A DNA stretch of 64,000 bases from Streptomyces sp. SAT1. Its GTDB lineage: Bacteria > Actinomycetota > Actinomycetes > Streptomycetales > Streptomycetaceae. The notes beneath the pieces were generated by a model. That model ran no database searches, had not been told where the DNA came from, and saw only the letters and a list, made by a program, of their open reading frames with translations. A program made the translations under genes and the position numbers. Shown here piece after piece: positions 55,451 to 64,000 of the stretch (position 1 is its first letter; the number at the start of each line of letters is the position of its first letter). The stretch is from assembly GCF_001654495.1 (NCBI RefSeq), contig NZ_CP015849.1:6613001-6677000 (forward strand), read 5' to 3'.

Positions 55451-56836
55451 GTGACTCCTGATCTGCTCGCTCCCCTCGACCTGGCGTTCTGGAACATCGA
55501 GTCCGCCGGGCACCCGATGCACCTCGGCGCGCTCGGCGTCTTCGCGGCCCCCTCGCCCGGCGACGCGGCCCACGCCGCCGACCTGCTCGCCGCCCGCGCC
55601 GCCGCGGTGCCCGGTCTGCGCATGCGCATCCGCGACGTGTGGCACCCGCTCGGGCTGCGCCGGCCCGGCCCCGACGGGCTCCGCGGCGCCCTGGCGAAGG
55701 GCCTGCGGCAGCCGCTCGGCTTCGGCGGCGCCGCCCGCGAACCCGACCCCCGCTTCGACCCGCTGAACCACATCCACCTGCACGCCCCCGTTCCCGGCTT
55801 CCACGCGGCGGCCGGACGGCTCATGCAGCGCCCCCTGGAACGCGGCCTGCCGCCGTGGGAGGCCCATGTGCTGCCCGCGGCGGCCGGGACCGGCTTCGCG
55901 GTGCTGTTCAAGTTCCACCACGCCCTCGCCGACGGCCTGCGCGCCCTCACCCTCGCCGCCGCGATCCTCGACCCGGTCGACCTGCCCCGACGAGGCCCCG
56001 GGCCCGCCGCACCGCGGCGCGGCCCGCTGCCCGACGTGCGCGCGCTGCCCGGACTGGTCCGCGACGCCCTCGGCGACCTGGGCCGGGCCCTGGACATCGG
56101 GGCCCGCGTCGCCCGCTCCACCCTCGCCACCCGCCCCGTCCCCGCCCTGACCGCCGCTCCCACCGGCACCCGACGCACCGCGGGCGTGGCCGTCGACATC
56201 GACGACGTCCACCTGGTCCGCAAGGCCGTCGGCGGCACCGTCAACGACGTGCTGATCGCGGTCGTCGCGGGCGCCCTGCGCCGCTGGCTGGAGGAGCGCG
56301 GCGAGCCCGTCGAGGGCCTCGCGCCCCGCGCCCTCATCCCCGTCTCCCGCCGCCGCCCGCGCACCGCCCAGCCGCCGGGCAACCGGCTCTCCGGCTATCT
56401 GACGCACCTGCCCGTCGGTGTCGCCGACCCGCTGCGCCGGCTCGCCGCCGTCCGCGCCGCCATGGACCGCAACAAGGACGCCGGACCCGACCGGGGCGCC
56501 GGGGCCGTCGCCCTGCTCGCCGACCACGTGCCCGCCCTCGGCCACCGGCTCGGCGGCCCGCTGGTCGGACAGGCCGCCCGGCTCTGGTTCGACATCCTGG
56601 TCACCAGCGTCCCGCTGCCCGGCTTCGGGCTGCGCCTGGCCGGCCACCCGCTCACCGAGGTCTACCCCTTCGCGCCGCTCGCCCGCGGCCAGTCCCTGGC
56701 CGTCGCGATCTCCACCTACCGCGGCCAGGTGCACTACGGGCTCGTCGCCGACGCCGAGGCCGTGCCCGACCTGCACCGGCTGGCCCGCGCGGTGACCGAG
56801 GAGGTGGAGACCCTCATCACCGTCTGCGCCCCCTGA
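55451..56836 (+). CDS. WS/DGAT-family acyltransferase (wax ester/triacylglycerol synthase)
   Basis: A 461-residue protein with the active-site motif HHALADG (HHxxxDG) near residue 156, the opening segment LLAPLDLAFWNIESAGHPMHLG, and late NDVLIAVVAGALRRWL and SVPLPGFGLRLAGHPLTEVYP. The family esterifies acyl-CoA to diacylglycerol or alcohols, making storage lipid. GTG 55451 is chosen because the family begins near TPDLLAPLD; the frame is open upstream to 55370. It lies behind an inverted repeat that may bind a repressor. Confidence 0.88.
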   Translation: MTPDLLAPLDLAFWNIESAGHPMHLGALGVFAAPSPGDAAHAADLLAARAAAVPGLRMRIRDVWHPLGLRRPGPDGLRGALAKGLRQPLGFGGAAREPDPRFDPLNHIHLHAPVPGFHAAAGRLMQRPLERGLPPWEAHVLPAAAGTGFAVLFKFHHALADGLRALTLAAAILDPVDLPRRGPGPAAPRRGPLPDVRALPGLVRDALGDLGRALDIGARVARSTLATRPVPALTAAPTGTRRTAGVAVDIDDVHLVRKAVGGTVNDVLIAVVAGALRRWLEERGEPVEGLAPRALIPVSRRRPRTAQPPGNRLSGYLTHLPVGVADPLRRLAAVRAAMDRNKDAGPDRGAGAVALLADHVPALGHRLGGPLVGQAARLWFDILVTSVPLPGFGLRLAGHPLTEVYPFAPLARGQSLAVAISTYRGQVHYGLVADAEAVPDLHRLARAVTEEVETLITVCAP

Positions 56837-56889
56837 ACCCGCGCCGCACGGGCCCGCGCGCCGCCCGGCCGGCCATGATCGCCACGCGT

Positions 56890-56920
56890 TTGGCGGTCGG
56901 CCGCACCGCTGCCGTAAAAT
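56890..56920 (+). promoter_or_regulatory. Possible promoter of the zinc-ribbon SDR gene
   Basis: TTGGCG (56890-56895), 19 bases, TAAAAT (56915-56920). The spacing is long and the -35 imperfect, but TAAAAT stands out in a GC-rich gap. Confidence 0.3.
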
Positions 56921-56979
56921 CCCCCGTTCGACGGCGGGCGCGACTGGAGCGCCACGGGAACCAGCAGGGAAGCGGCGCG

Positions 56980-58479
56980 ATGACGGTGACAGACGAGGGC
57001 TCCACGGCCACGGACGAGGTGGTGTACGCGCCGGGCGGTGAGCCCGCGTACGGGCCCGGTATCGACCCCGAGCGCCTGGCCGTCTGCCTCGACGTGCTCC
57101 GCGAACTGGACGAGATCGAGGTCGACCACCCCGACGCCGTCGCGGTGCGCCGGGCCACCTCCCACATCTACCGCACGGTCAAGCAGCGCCGCCGCCAGGA
57201 GCGCCGCGCCGCCAAGACCGCCCACGACAAGACGGTCACCGAGGCGACGGCCACCGGCTCCGCGCAGCGCATCGACGACGAGACCGAGGGCATCCTGCCC
57301 TCCTCGCGCACCGGAGAGGGACAGATCGCGGGGATACTCCAGCGCCCGCGCTCCTGCTACGTCTGCAAGCAGCGCTACGTCGAGGTCGACTACTTCTACC
57401 ACCAGCTGTGCCAGAAGTGCGCCGCCGAGAACCGGGCCCGCCGCGACGCGCGCGCCGACCTGACCGGCAGGCGCGCCCTGCTCACCGGCGGCCGGGCCAA
57501 GATCGGCATGTACATCGCGCTCCGGCTGCTGCGCGACGGCGCGCACACCACCATCACCACCCGGTTTCCGGGCGACGCGATCCGGCGCTTCAAGGCCCAG
57601 CCCGACAGCGCCGACTGGATCCACCGGCTGAAGATCGTCGGCATCGACCTGCGCGACCCCGCCCAGGTCGTCTCGCTCGCCGACTCGGTCGCCGCCGAGG
57701 GCCCGCTGGACATCCTGATCAACAACGCCGCCCAGACGGTGCGGCGCTCGCCGCAGGCCTACAGCGAGCTGATCTCCGCCGAGTCGGCCCCGCTGCCCGC
57801 CGGTGAGCTGCCCGCCTCCGAGGTGATCGGCACCTTCGGCTCCGGCGCGGTCGCCGCGCTGCCGGTGGCGGGCTCCGGGGTGCTCGACGCCCAGGACGTC
57901 ACCGACCTGGCCCTCGTCTCCGGTTCGGCGTCCCTGGAGCGGATCGCGGCCGGCACGGCCATCGACGCGGGCGGCCTGGTGCCCGACCTGCACGACACCA
58001 ACAGCTGGATCCAGACGGTGGAGGAGGTCACGCCGGTCGAGCTGCTGGAGGTCCAGCTGTGCAACTCCACCGCGCCCTTCCTGCTGATCAGCCGGCTGCG
58101 CCCGGCGATGGCCGCGGCGGCGGCCCGCCGTACGTACATCGTCAACGTCTCCGCCATGGAGGGCGTCTTCGACCGCGGCTACAAGGGCGCCGGACACCCG
58201 CACACCAACATGGCCAAGGCCGCCCTGAACATGCTCACCCGCACCGCCGCCCAGGAGATGTTCGAGAAGGACGGCATCCTGATGACGGCCGTCGACACCG
58301 GCTGGATCACCGACGAGCGCCCGCACCCCGACAAGGTGCGCCTGGCCGAGGCCGGCTTCCACGCCCCGCTGGACCTGGTCGACGGCGCCGCCCGCGTCTA
58401 CGACCCGATCGTGCGCGGCGAGGAGGGCGAGGACCTGTACGGCGTCTTCCTGAAGGACTACGCGCCGGGCAAGTGGTGA
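56980..58479 (+). CDS. SDR-family protein with N-terminal zinc ribbon, atypical active site
   Basis: A 499-residue protein. Residues 1-120 are charged and partly helical. Cys126, Cys129, Cys144 and Cys147 form a CxxC-x14-CxxC zinc ribbon (CYVCKQRY to CQKC). From about 167 follows a Rossmann fold (ALLTGGRAKIGMYIALRLL, ILINNAAQTVRR) with a long insertion at about 265-345. The SDR active-site region reads VNVSAMEG and then HTNMAKAALNML, where YxxxK enzymes have Tyr four residues before Lys; here it is Thr. It is therefore either a non-canonical oxidoreductase or a binding protein. ATG 56980 follows AGGGAA. Function unknown. Confidence 0.8.
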   Translation: MTVTDEGSTATDEVVYAPGGEPAYGPGIDPERLAVCLDVLRELDEIEVDHPDAVAVRRATSHIYRTVKQRRRQERRAAKTAHDKTVTEATATGSAQRIDDETEGILPSSRTGEGQIAGILQRPRSCYVCKQRYVEVDYFYHQLCQKCAAENRARRDARADLTGRRALLTGGRAKIGMYIALRLLRDGAHTTITTRFPGDAIRRFKAQPDSADWIHRLKIVGIDLRDPAQVVSLADSVAAEGPLDILINNAAQTVRRSPQAYSELISAESAPLPAGELPASEVIGTFGSGAVAALPVAGSGVLDAQDVTDLALVSGSASLERIAAGTAIDAGGLVPDLHDTNSWIQTVEEVTPVELLEVQLCNSTAPFLLISRLRPAMAAAAARRTYIVNVSAMEGVFDRGYKGAGHPHTNMAKAALNMLTRTAAQEMFEKDGILMTAVDTGWITDERPHPDKVRLAEAGFHAPLDLVDGAARVYDPIVRGEEGEDLYGVFLKDYAPGKW

Positions 58480-58505
58480 GGTCCGCTCCCGTACGCGTGC
58501 GCTGA

Positions 58506-58527
58506 GGCGCCGTCAGTCGACGGCGCC
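58506..58527. terminator. Bidirectional hairpin between SDR and HD-family genes
   Basis: GGCGCCGT (58506-58513) pairs with ACGGCGCC (58520-58527), with a 6-base loop. It overlaps the stop codon of the leftward gene. Confidence 0.65.
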
Positions 58528-59034
58528 CAGCCGGGAGTTGCGGGCCGCGACCAGTTCCAGGACGGTGCGCCAGTCCTCCAGCACCCCGGCGGCCGCGCCG
58601 TCGCCCCCACCCGGGGTGCGGGCCTCCTCGGCCGCGAGGCGCAGGGCCAGGGCGTCCTCGTCCACCGGCCGGACGGGGCGGCCGTCGGCGGCGTACGCCT
58701 GCTGCCGCAGCAGCCGGAAGACGCGCTCCCCGAGCAGTCCGCGCACCGCGTCGGCGGCCCGGAGGGCACCGCTCAGCGCGCCCGTGCCCGAGCCCCCGCC
58801 CTCGCTGCCGCCTTCGTCGCTGCCTTCGCCCGGACCGAGCAGTCCGCCGACGGCCAGGACGAGCCCCGCGATCTGCAGTTCCTTGTCGGCCGGACGGCCG
58901 CGGCGCAGCAGCGCGGCGGTCCGCAGGGCGTGCGCGCAGGGATCGGTGCGGCGCCCGGGGCGGTCGGGCACGCGGGCGGCACCCCGCCCGGCGTGCAGCA
59001 GGTCCATCAGTTCCTCGACACTGCGCAGCTCCAT
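58513..59034 (-). CDS. HD-domain-family protein lacking the HD metal-binding pair
   Basis: A 173-residue protein. The pattern CAHALRTAALLRR, then AGLVLAVGGLLGPG, AADAVRGLLGERVFRLL and EDALALRLAAEEAR follows small Streptomyces HD phosphohydrolases, in which the central segment normally reads AGLVHDIGHLL. Here His-Asp is replaced by Leu-Ala and the following His by Gly. The middle of the protein is also shortened and replaced by a Gly/Glu/Ser linker. It is probably catalytically dead, a pseudoenzyme or an eroding gene. The frame is intact, and the start at 59034 has a strong GGAGGA. The family comparison is from memory. Confidence 0.6.
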   Translation of the reverse strand: MELRSVEELMDLLHAGRGAARVPDRPGRRTDPCAHALRTAALLRRGRPADKELQIAGLVLAVGGLLGPGEGSDEGGSEGGGSGTGALSGALRAADAVRGLLGERVFRLLRQQAYAADGRPVRPVDEDALALRLAAEEARTPGGGDGAAAGVLEDWRTVLELVAARNSRLGAVD

Positions 59035-59470
59035 GCGTCAGTCCTCCCGCGGGACGGCCGTTGCGGTACGTCAGCAGAGCACGGCGAGCTTGCGGCGCGG
59101 CCAACGGGACCTGAACTGCGTGCCGTCCGCCGAACGGGTGAATCCCGGCTCGCACGACAAAGCGACAAATCGCCTCTTATATGGCTCAATGAACATGCCT
59201 GACTTCCGATAGTTACCTGGTTTTTGCAGCCCCATCGAGCAGGGGGGCGCTCATTTGGTTAATCTGGAGTAGGCGGACAGCACCAAAGGGTTCCCACCAC
59301 ACCCACGGTCCGCCCCGGGGTGAACCGGTGCCCAACGGCCCGCTCGGACCTCAGTTGCCGGCGCCACCGCGTCCGACCTGTCTCGACCCAGACCCGAGCG
59401 GGTGTCAGGCGCCGCAGCGCAGACTGCCGGTTGACCGCCCCGAGGGTGACCGACACATAAGGAGTGCGCG
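59035..59470. promoter_or_regulatory. 436-base divergent intergenic region
   Basis: No supported coding sequence. The central part, about 59165-59275, is markedly AT-richer than the window and probably holds promoters for both flanking genes. Near the right end TGACCG repeats occur at 59432 and 59447. No consensus promoter could be fixed. Confidence 0.35.
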
Positions 59471-59644
59471 GTGACACCGGAGAAGACCAATCGCGAGCAG
59501 CGCCCCGAGGAACGCACGGAGCGCGCGGGCCGACGGCCCGGAGACCTCGGCAGCCTCGACGTGTGGGCGCGGTCCGCCCCCATCCGCCTGGCCGGCTACG
59601 AGGACGACCTCGCCGAGCCGCACATCCTGCCCAGCGTCGACTGA
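59471..59644 (+). CDS. Conserved-looking 57-residue protein of unknown function
   Basis: GTG 59471 stands 6 bases after a full AAGGAG (59459-59464), so it is very probably translated. The N-terminal half is charged and disordered (TPEKTNREQRPEERTE). The C-terminal half, GSLDVWARSAPIRLAGYEDD then LAEPHILPSVD, looks constrained: one Trp, one Tyr, an acidic patch and a short C-terminal tail. It has no Cys, no signal peptide and no membrane segment. It could be a small regulatory protein or a peptide precursor. The GNAT gene starts 50 bases downstream in the same direction. Confidence 0.75.
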   Translation: MTPEKTNREQRPEERTERAGRRPGDLGSLDVWARSAPIRLAGYEDDLAEPHILPSVD

Positions 59645-59694
59645 ACCACCCGGACCGGCCGCCCCACAGGCATGGGCGTGCGAGACTCGCGCCC

Positions 59695-60177
59695 ATGCTG
59701 ATCAGGGAAGCGTCGGACCACGACTGGCCGCGCATCTGGCCGTTCTGGCACCGTGTCGTCGCCGCCGGGGAGACCTACGCCTGGGACCCGGACACCTCGG
59801 AACAGGACGCCCGCGCCCTGTGGACCGGCCCCGGCAAGCGGGTCTTCGTCGCGGAGGACGACGACGGCACGATCCTGGGCTCGGCCTACGTGAAGCCCAA
59901 CTACGGCGGGCCCGCCGCGGACATCGCCAACGCGGGCTTCATGGTTGACCCGGACCGCACCGGCCGTGGCACGGGCCGCGCCCTCGCCGAGCACGTCCTC
60001 GCGGCGGCCCGGGAGGACGGCTACCGCGGGATGGTCTTCAACGCCGTCGTCGAGACCAACCCGGCCGTGGGCCTGTGGACTTCGCTCGGCTTCACCGTCC
60101 TCGGCACCGTGCCGCGGGCGTACCGGCATCCGCGGCACGGCCTGGTGGGACTGCACATCATGTACCGGGACCTCTGA
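59695..60177 (+). CDS. GNAT-family N-acetyltransferase
   Basis: A 160-residue GNAT: LIREASDHDWPRIW at the start, then FVAEDDDGTILGSAYVKPNY, the acetyl-CoA loop DPDRTGRGTGRALAEHVL, and NPAVGLWTSLGF near the end. Homologues resemble phosphinothricin/L-amino-acid acetyltransferases, but the substrate is not readable here. ATG 59695 has no strong ribosome site. Its proximity to the 57-residue gene suggests cotranscription. Confidence 0.88.
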   Translation: MLIREASDHDWPRIWPFWHRVVAAGETYAWDPDTSEQDARALWTGPGKRVFVAEDDDGTILGSAYVKPNYGGPAADIANAGFMVDPDRTGRGTGRALAEHVLAAAREDGYRGMVFNAVVETNPAVGLWTSLGFTVLGTVPRAYRHPRHGLVGLHIMYRDL

Positions 60178-60216
60178 ACGCGCCGGGAGCTCTGAACGCG
60201 CCGGGACCTCTGAGCG
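60168..60216 (+). repeat. Short 18-bp tandem repeat at the GNAT stop codon
   Basis: Units 60168-60185, 60186-60203 and a partial unit 60204-60216 repeat GGACCTCTGAACGCGCCG with one change each in units 2 and 3. The first unit contains the GNAT stop codon. Confidence 0.75.
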
Positions 60217-60290
60217 GTACGGCGCCGCCGCCGACGCCGGGCCCGGGGTGCGAGCGGCACGCGGCCGGGCCGGGCGGGCGGTGCGCGGGT

Positions 60291-61634
<1,344 letters not shown>

Positions 61635-61858
61635 GGGCACTCCTCGGCGGAAGGTCGGAAACTCCGAAAGCGGGGGCGGACAGGGCGTACTGGCGAGTAC
61701 GTGGGGTGAACTCTGCCCGGAGCGGGCCCCCCGCGTCGAGAGGCCGCGTCCGGCCGTCCCCGGCCGCGCCCACCGGCGGCCCGCGGCCCGCCCAAGAGGT
61801 GGAGGGATCATGGCCGTTGAGGGACGAGAGCGGGGGACGAGGGAGAGGACGAGAAGGC

Positions 61859-62524
61859 GTGGACGTGTATGAGGCCGTGGCCGGTCGACGGGCCGTGCGG
61901 GCGTTCGGCGACGAGCCGGTGCCCGAGGGCGTGCTCGAACGCGTCCTGGCCGCTGCGACGAGAGCACCGTCGAGCGGCAACCTCCAGCCGTGGCACCTGT
62001 ACGTCGTGACCGGCGAGCCGCTGGCCGAGCTGAAGGAGCGGGCCACGGCCAGGGCACTGGCGGGCGACCCGGGCGACGAGCGGGAGTACCCGATGTACCC
62101 CGCCGAACTGACCCCGCCCTATCTGGACCGCTTCGCCGCCGCTGCCGCCCAGCGGTACGCGGCCCTGGGGATCGAGCGCGACGATCCCGCCCGGCCCATG
62201 AAGATCGCCGCGCTGAACTCGGGGGCGTTCGGGGCGCCGGCCGTGCTGTTCTGCTACCTCGACCGGACGATGGGGCCGGGGCAGTGGGGGGACGCGGGGA
62301 TGTACCTCCAGACGGTCATGCTGCTGCTCCGGGCGGAGGGGTTGCACAGCTGTCCCCAGGTGATGTGGACGATGTACCGGAAGACCGTCGCCGACGTGGT
62401 GGGAGCGGGGGACGGGCGCGTGCTGTTCTGCGGGGTCGCGGTGGGGTTCGAGCAGGACGGCGCGCCGCAGTCGCGCACCGGGCGGGCGGACATGGCGGAG
62501 ACGGTGACCTTCGTCGGGCGGTGA
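61859..62524 (+). CDS. Nitroreductase-family FMN oxidoreductase
   Basis: A 221-residue protein: DVYEAVAGRRAVRAFGDEPV, then the FMN-binding APSSGNLQPWHLYVV, GAPAVLFCYLDR, GDAGMYLQTVMLLLRAEGL and the C-terminal FCGVAVGFE. The family reduces nitro compounds and quinones with NAD(P)H. GTG 61859 is used with GAGAGGA nine bases upstream; GTG 61865 is an alternative. It is transcribed divergently from the amidase gene. Confidence 0.9.
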   Translation: MDVYEAVAGRRAVRAFGDEPVPEGVLERVLAAATRAPSSGNLQPWHLYVVTGEPLAELKERATARALAGDPGDEREYPMYPAELTPPYLDRFAAAAAQRYAALGIERDDPARPMKIAALNSGAFGAPAVLFCYLDRTMGPGQWGDAGMYLQTVMLLLRAEGLHSCPQVMWTMYRKTVADVVGAGDGRVLFCGVAVGFEQDGAPQSRTGRADMAETVTFVGR

Positions 62525-62590
62525 CCCTCCGCCCGGCCGCGGGCCCTCCGCGCCGCCGGACCGGAACCGGGCAGAGCCCTGGCCGCGTCT

Positions 62591-62628
62591 CGCCGGATGC
62601 CGGGCGAGGACACGTCCGGCATCCGGCG
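62591..62628 (+). terminator. Stem-loop after the nitroreductase gene
   Basis: CGCCGGATGCCGG (62591-62603) and CCGGCATCCGGCG (62616-62628) form a perfect 13-bp stem with a 12-base loop. No T-tract follows. Confidence 0.75.
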
Positions 62629-62765
62629 GGACCGGGCGGGGAGGGCGTGTCCCCGCCGGTCCGCCGCGGTGCCGGGACGCCCGGGTGCGCGCGACGCGTA
62701 GGCGGCCCGCCCGGGTGGGTCTATGGTCGGAAGCACAGGGCGAGCACGAGGGGAAGTAGTCGGCG

Positions 62766-63017
62766 ATGGCGCAGGACGAGGCCGTGATCGGCTGCACGGG
62801 GGAGCTTCTCATCGGCACCCGCGGATCCGCCGGTCCCGGCGAGATCCTGGTGCGGGTCAGAGGCGGCTCCGAGACCTTCCTCGCCTGGTCGCAGGAACCG
62901 TTGCCGATCGGTGCGACGGTCCTCGTGGTGGACTCCCGCGGACGCCGTGAGGTCGACGTGATCGAGTGGGCCGACCCCCTGGACCGGTTGCGCGACGATG
63001 CGGCCGACGCAGGCTAA
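62766..63017 (+). CDS. Small OB-fold-like (NfeD C-terminal type) protein upstream of flotillin
   Basis: An 83-residue, beta-rich protein without membrane segments: TGELLIGTRGSAGPGEILVR, LPIGATVLVVDSRGRREVDV. The GxxG and V-rich pattern resembles the soluble OB domain of NfeD proteins, which are classic partners of flotillin-type SPFH proteins. The adjacent SPFH gene supports this. ATG 62766 has GAGGGGA upstream. Its TAA stop overlaps the AAGGAG of the next gene, so the two are cotranscribed. Confidence 0.7.
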   Translation: MAQDEAVIGCTGELLIGTRGSAGPGEILVRVRGGSETFLAWSQEPLPIGATVLVVDSRGRREVDVIEWADPLDRLRDDAADAG

Positions 63018-63029
63018 GGAGAACAGACC

Positions 63030-64000
63030 ATGTTCGGTTACCGTGTTCCCGCCCCCGACGAGGCGATGCTGATCTCGGGCGGCAGGCGGGGACTGGGGGG
63101 CGCGCCGTTTAGGGTGGTGACGGGGCACGGCAAGTTCGTGCTCCCGGTCTTCCGCAAGGTCCGCTTCCTCACCCTGTCGATGTGTGAGTCGGAGGTCGTC
63201 GAGACCTGCGTCACCCGGCAGGGCATCGCGCTGCATGTGCGCGCCGTCATCGCCTTCAAGGTCGGCAACGACCCGGAGAGCATCATCAACGCCGGGCAGC
63301 GCTTCCTCTCCGACCAGGACCAGATGTCCGTCCTGACCGGGCGGATCTTCGCCGGTCACCTGCGCGCCATCATCGGTTCGATGACCGTGGAGGAGATCGT
63401 CACCGAGCGGCAGAAGCTCGCCGCCGAGGTGCTCGACACCTCCAAGACGGAGATGGCGAAGATCGGCCTGATCGTGGACTCGCTCCAGATCCAGTCCATC
63501 GACGACGGCGACACCGGGTACATCGACGCCATGTCCGCGCCGCACAAGGCGGCCATCCAGCGGCAGGCGCAGATCGCCCAGGCACAGGCCAACCAGGCCG
63601 CCGCCGAGGCGGAGCAGGAGGCGGCCCGCAGGCAGGCCGAGTACGCCCGCCAGACCGCCGTCGTCAAGGCGGAGTACTCCGCCGAGGTGGACCGGGCCCA
63701 GGCGCAGGCCGCGCAGGCCGGGCCGCTGGCGCTGGCGCATGCCCAGCAGGAGGTGCTCGCCGCCCGGACGGAGCTGGCCCAGCGGCAGGCCGAACTGCGC
63801 CAGCAGGAGCTGGTGGCCGAGATCGTCAAGCCCGCCGAGGCGGATGCCGAGCGGGTCAGGATCCTCGCCGCGGCCGAGGCCCAGCGGATGAAGGTCCAGG
63901 CCGAGGCCGCCGCGTCCTACGACCGGGTCGCGCTCGACCGGATGCTGATCGACCAGCTCCCGCAGATCGTCAAGGAGGCCGCGGGCGGCCTCTCCGGTGC
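63030..64000 (+). CDS. Flotillin-like SPFH-domain protein, 3' truncated by window
   Basis: 323 residues are visible and the frame is open at the window end. It starts MFGYRVPAPDEAMLISGG. An SPFH/band-7 domain follows (VVETCVTRQGIALHVRAVIA, AGHLRAIIGSMTVEEIVTER), then a long Ala/Gln/Glu-rich coiled coil (AQIAQAQANQAAAEAEQEAA) and the flotillin-type EIVKPAEADAERVRILAAAE. Such proteins organise membrane microdomains. ATG 63030 has AAGGAG eight bases upstream, overlapping the previous stop. The absence of a clear N-terminal membrane hairpin suggests peripheral attachment. Confidence 0.9.
   Translation, partial: MFGYRVPAPDEAMLISGGRRGLGGAPFRVVTGHGKFVLPVFRKVRFLTLSMCESEVVETCVTRQGIALHVRAVIAFKVGNDPESIINAGQRFLSDQDQMSVLTGRIFAGHLRAIIGSMTVEEIVTERQKLAAEVLDTSKTEMAKIGLIVDSLQIQSIDDGDTGYIDAMSAPHKAAIQRQAQIAQAQANQAAAEAEQEAARRQAEYARQTAVVKAEYSAEVDRAQAQAAQAGPLALAHAQQEVLAARTELAQRQAELRQQELVAEIVKPAEADAERVRILAAAEAQRMKVQAEAAASYDRVALDRMLIDQLPQIVKEAAGGLSG

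Noticed and set aside
59464..60177. A 237-codon frame running from 59464 through the GNAT gene
   Set aside because: Its first 77 codons are in the wrong frame relative to the small 59471 gene, which has the AAGGAG; the GNAT domain begins at ATG 59695.
60168..60216. 18-bp tandem repeat as a regulatory array
   Set aside because: Fewer than three copies, located at a stop codon in a GC-rich gap; replication slippage is sufficient.

Overview
The window is very GC-rich (GTG, TTG and ATG starts, strong GC third-position bias, TTA codons rare) and reads as a Streptomyces or close relative. Positions 1 to about 42700 hold the right-hand part of a modular type I polyketide synthase (PKS) cluster. From about 42770 to 64000 the window is chromosomal-looking metabolism, cell-wall and membrane genes. 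No insertion sequence, integrase, CRISPR array, tRNA or rRNA was seen.

PKS region (1-31649, + strand). Four PKS genes are present; the first is cut by the window edge. The module order is: DH-KR-ACP of a partial module; KS-AT-DH-KR-ACP; KS-AT-DH-ER-KR-ACP; KS-AT-KR-ACP; KS-AT-DH-KR-ACP; and KS-AT-DH-KR-ACP-TE. This is exactly what modules 6 to 11 of the bafilomycin/hygrolidin 16-membered plecomacrolide assembly line must do: C12=C13 diene carbon, C10=C11, saturated C9, C7 hydroxyl, C4=C5, C2=C3, then macrolactonisation. The third gene has a single-base frameshift between KS10 and AT10. Two AT domains are near-identical 1035-bp DNA repeats with codon use unlike their surroundings.

Precursor, regulation and tailoring (31667-42682). 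A methoxymalonyl-ACP cassette follows (hydroxyacyl-CoA dehydrogenase, discrete ACP, acyl-CoA dehydrogenase, FkbH-like protein; the O-methyltransferase lies on the opposite strand). Next, on the - strand, come a SARP/AfsR-type regulator carrying a TTA codon, a phosphopantetheinyl transferase (PPTase), and a decayed metallophosphoesterase remnant. On the + strand are a type II thioesterase, a small LuxR-type HTH protein, and a two-gene pair resembling the fumaryl transferase and fumarate adenylyltransferase of bafilomycin C1 formation. The genes for the C5N unit of bafilomycin B1 (BafX, BafY, BafZ) are not in the window, so a fumaryl ester (bafilomycin C1 or hygrolidin type) is the endpoint supported here.

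Boundary (42690-44847). Aspartate 1-decarboxylase (panD) follows an intergenic leader with competing inverted repeats. Beta-alanine from PanD feeds CoA/phosphopantetheine, which the cluster PPTase attaches to ACPs; that link is an inference. Then come a small GNAT, an Asp/Glu racemase-superfamily protein and a proline-rich small protein.

Chromosomal flank (44905-64000). Genes: gnd; an Rpf-like/LysM/M23 cell-wall hydrolase; a DMT transporter; a FhuF-like Fe-S protein; the GlgM-GlgC pair; a secreted GH92 mannosidase; a WS/DGAT acyltransferase; a zinc-ribbon SDR; an HD-family protein without its HD pair; a 57-residue unknown; a GNAT; an amidase; a nitroreductase; an OB-fold-like small protein; and a flotillin/SPFH protein cut by the window end. 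Convergent gene ends are marked by strong stem-loops.
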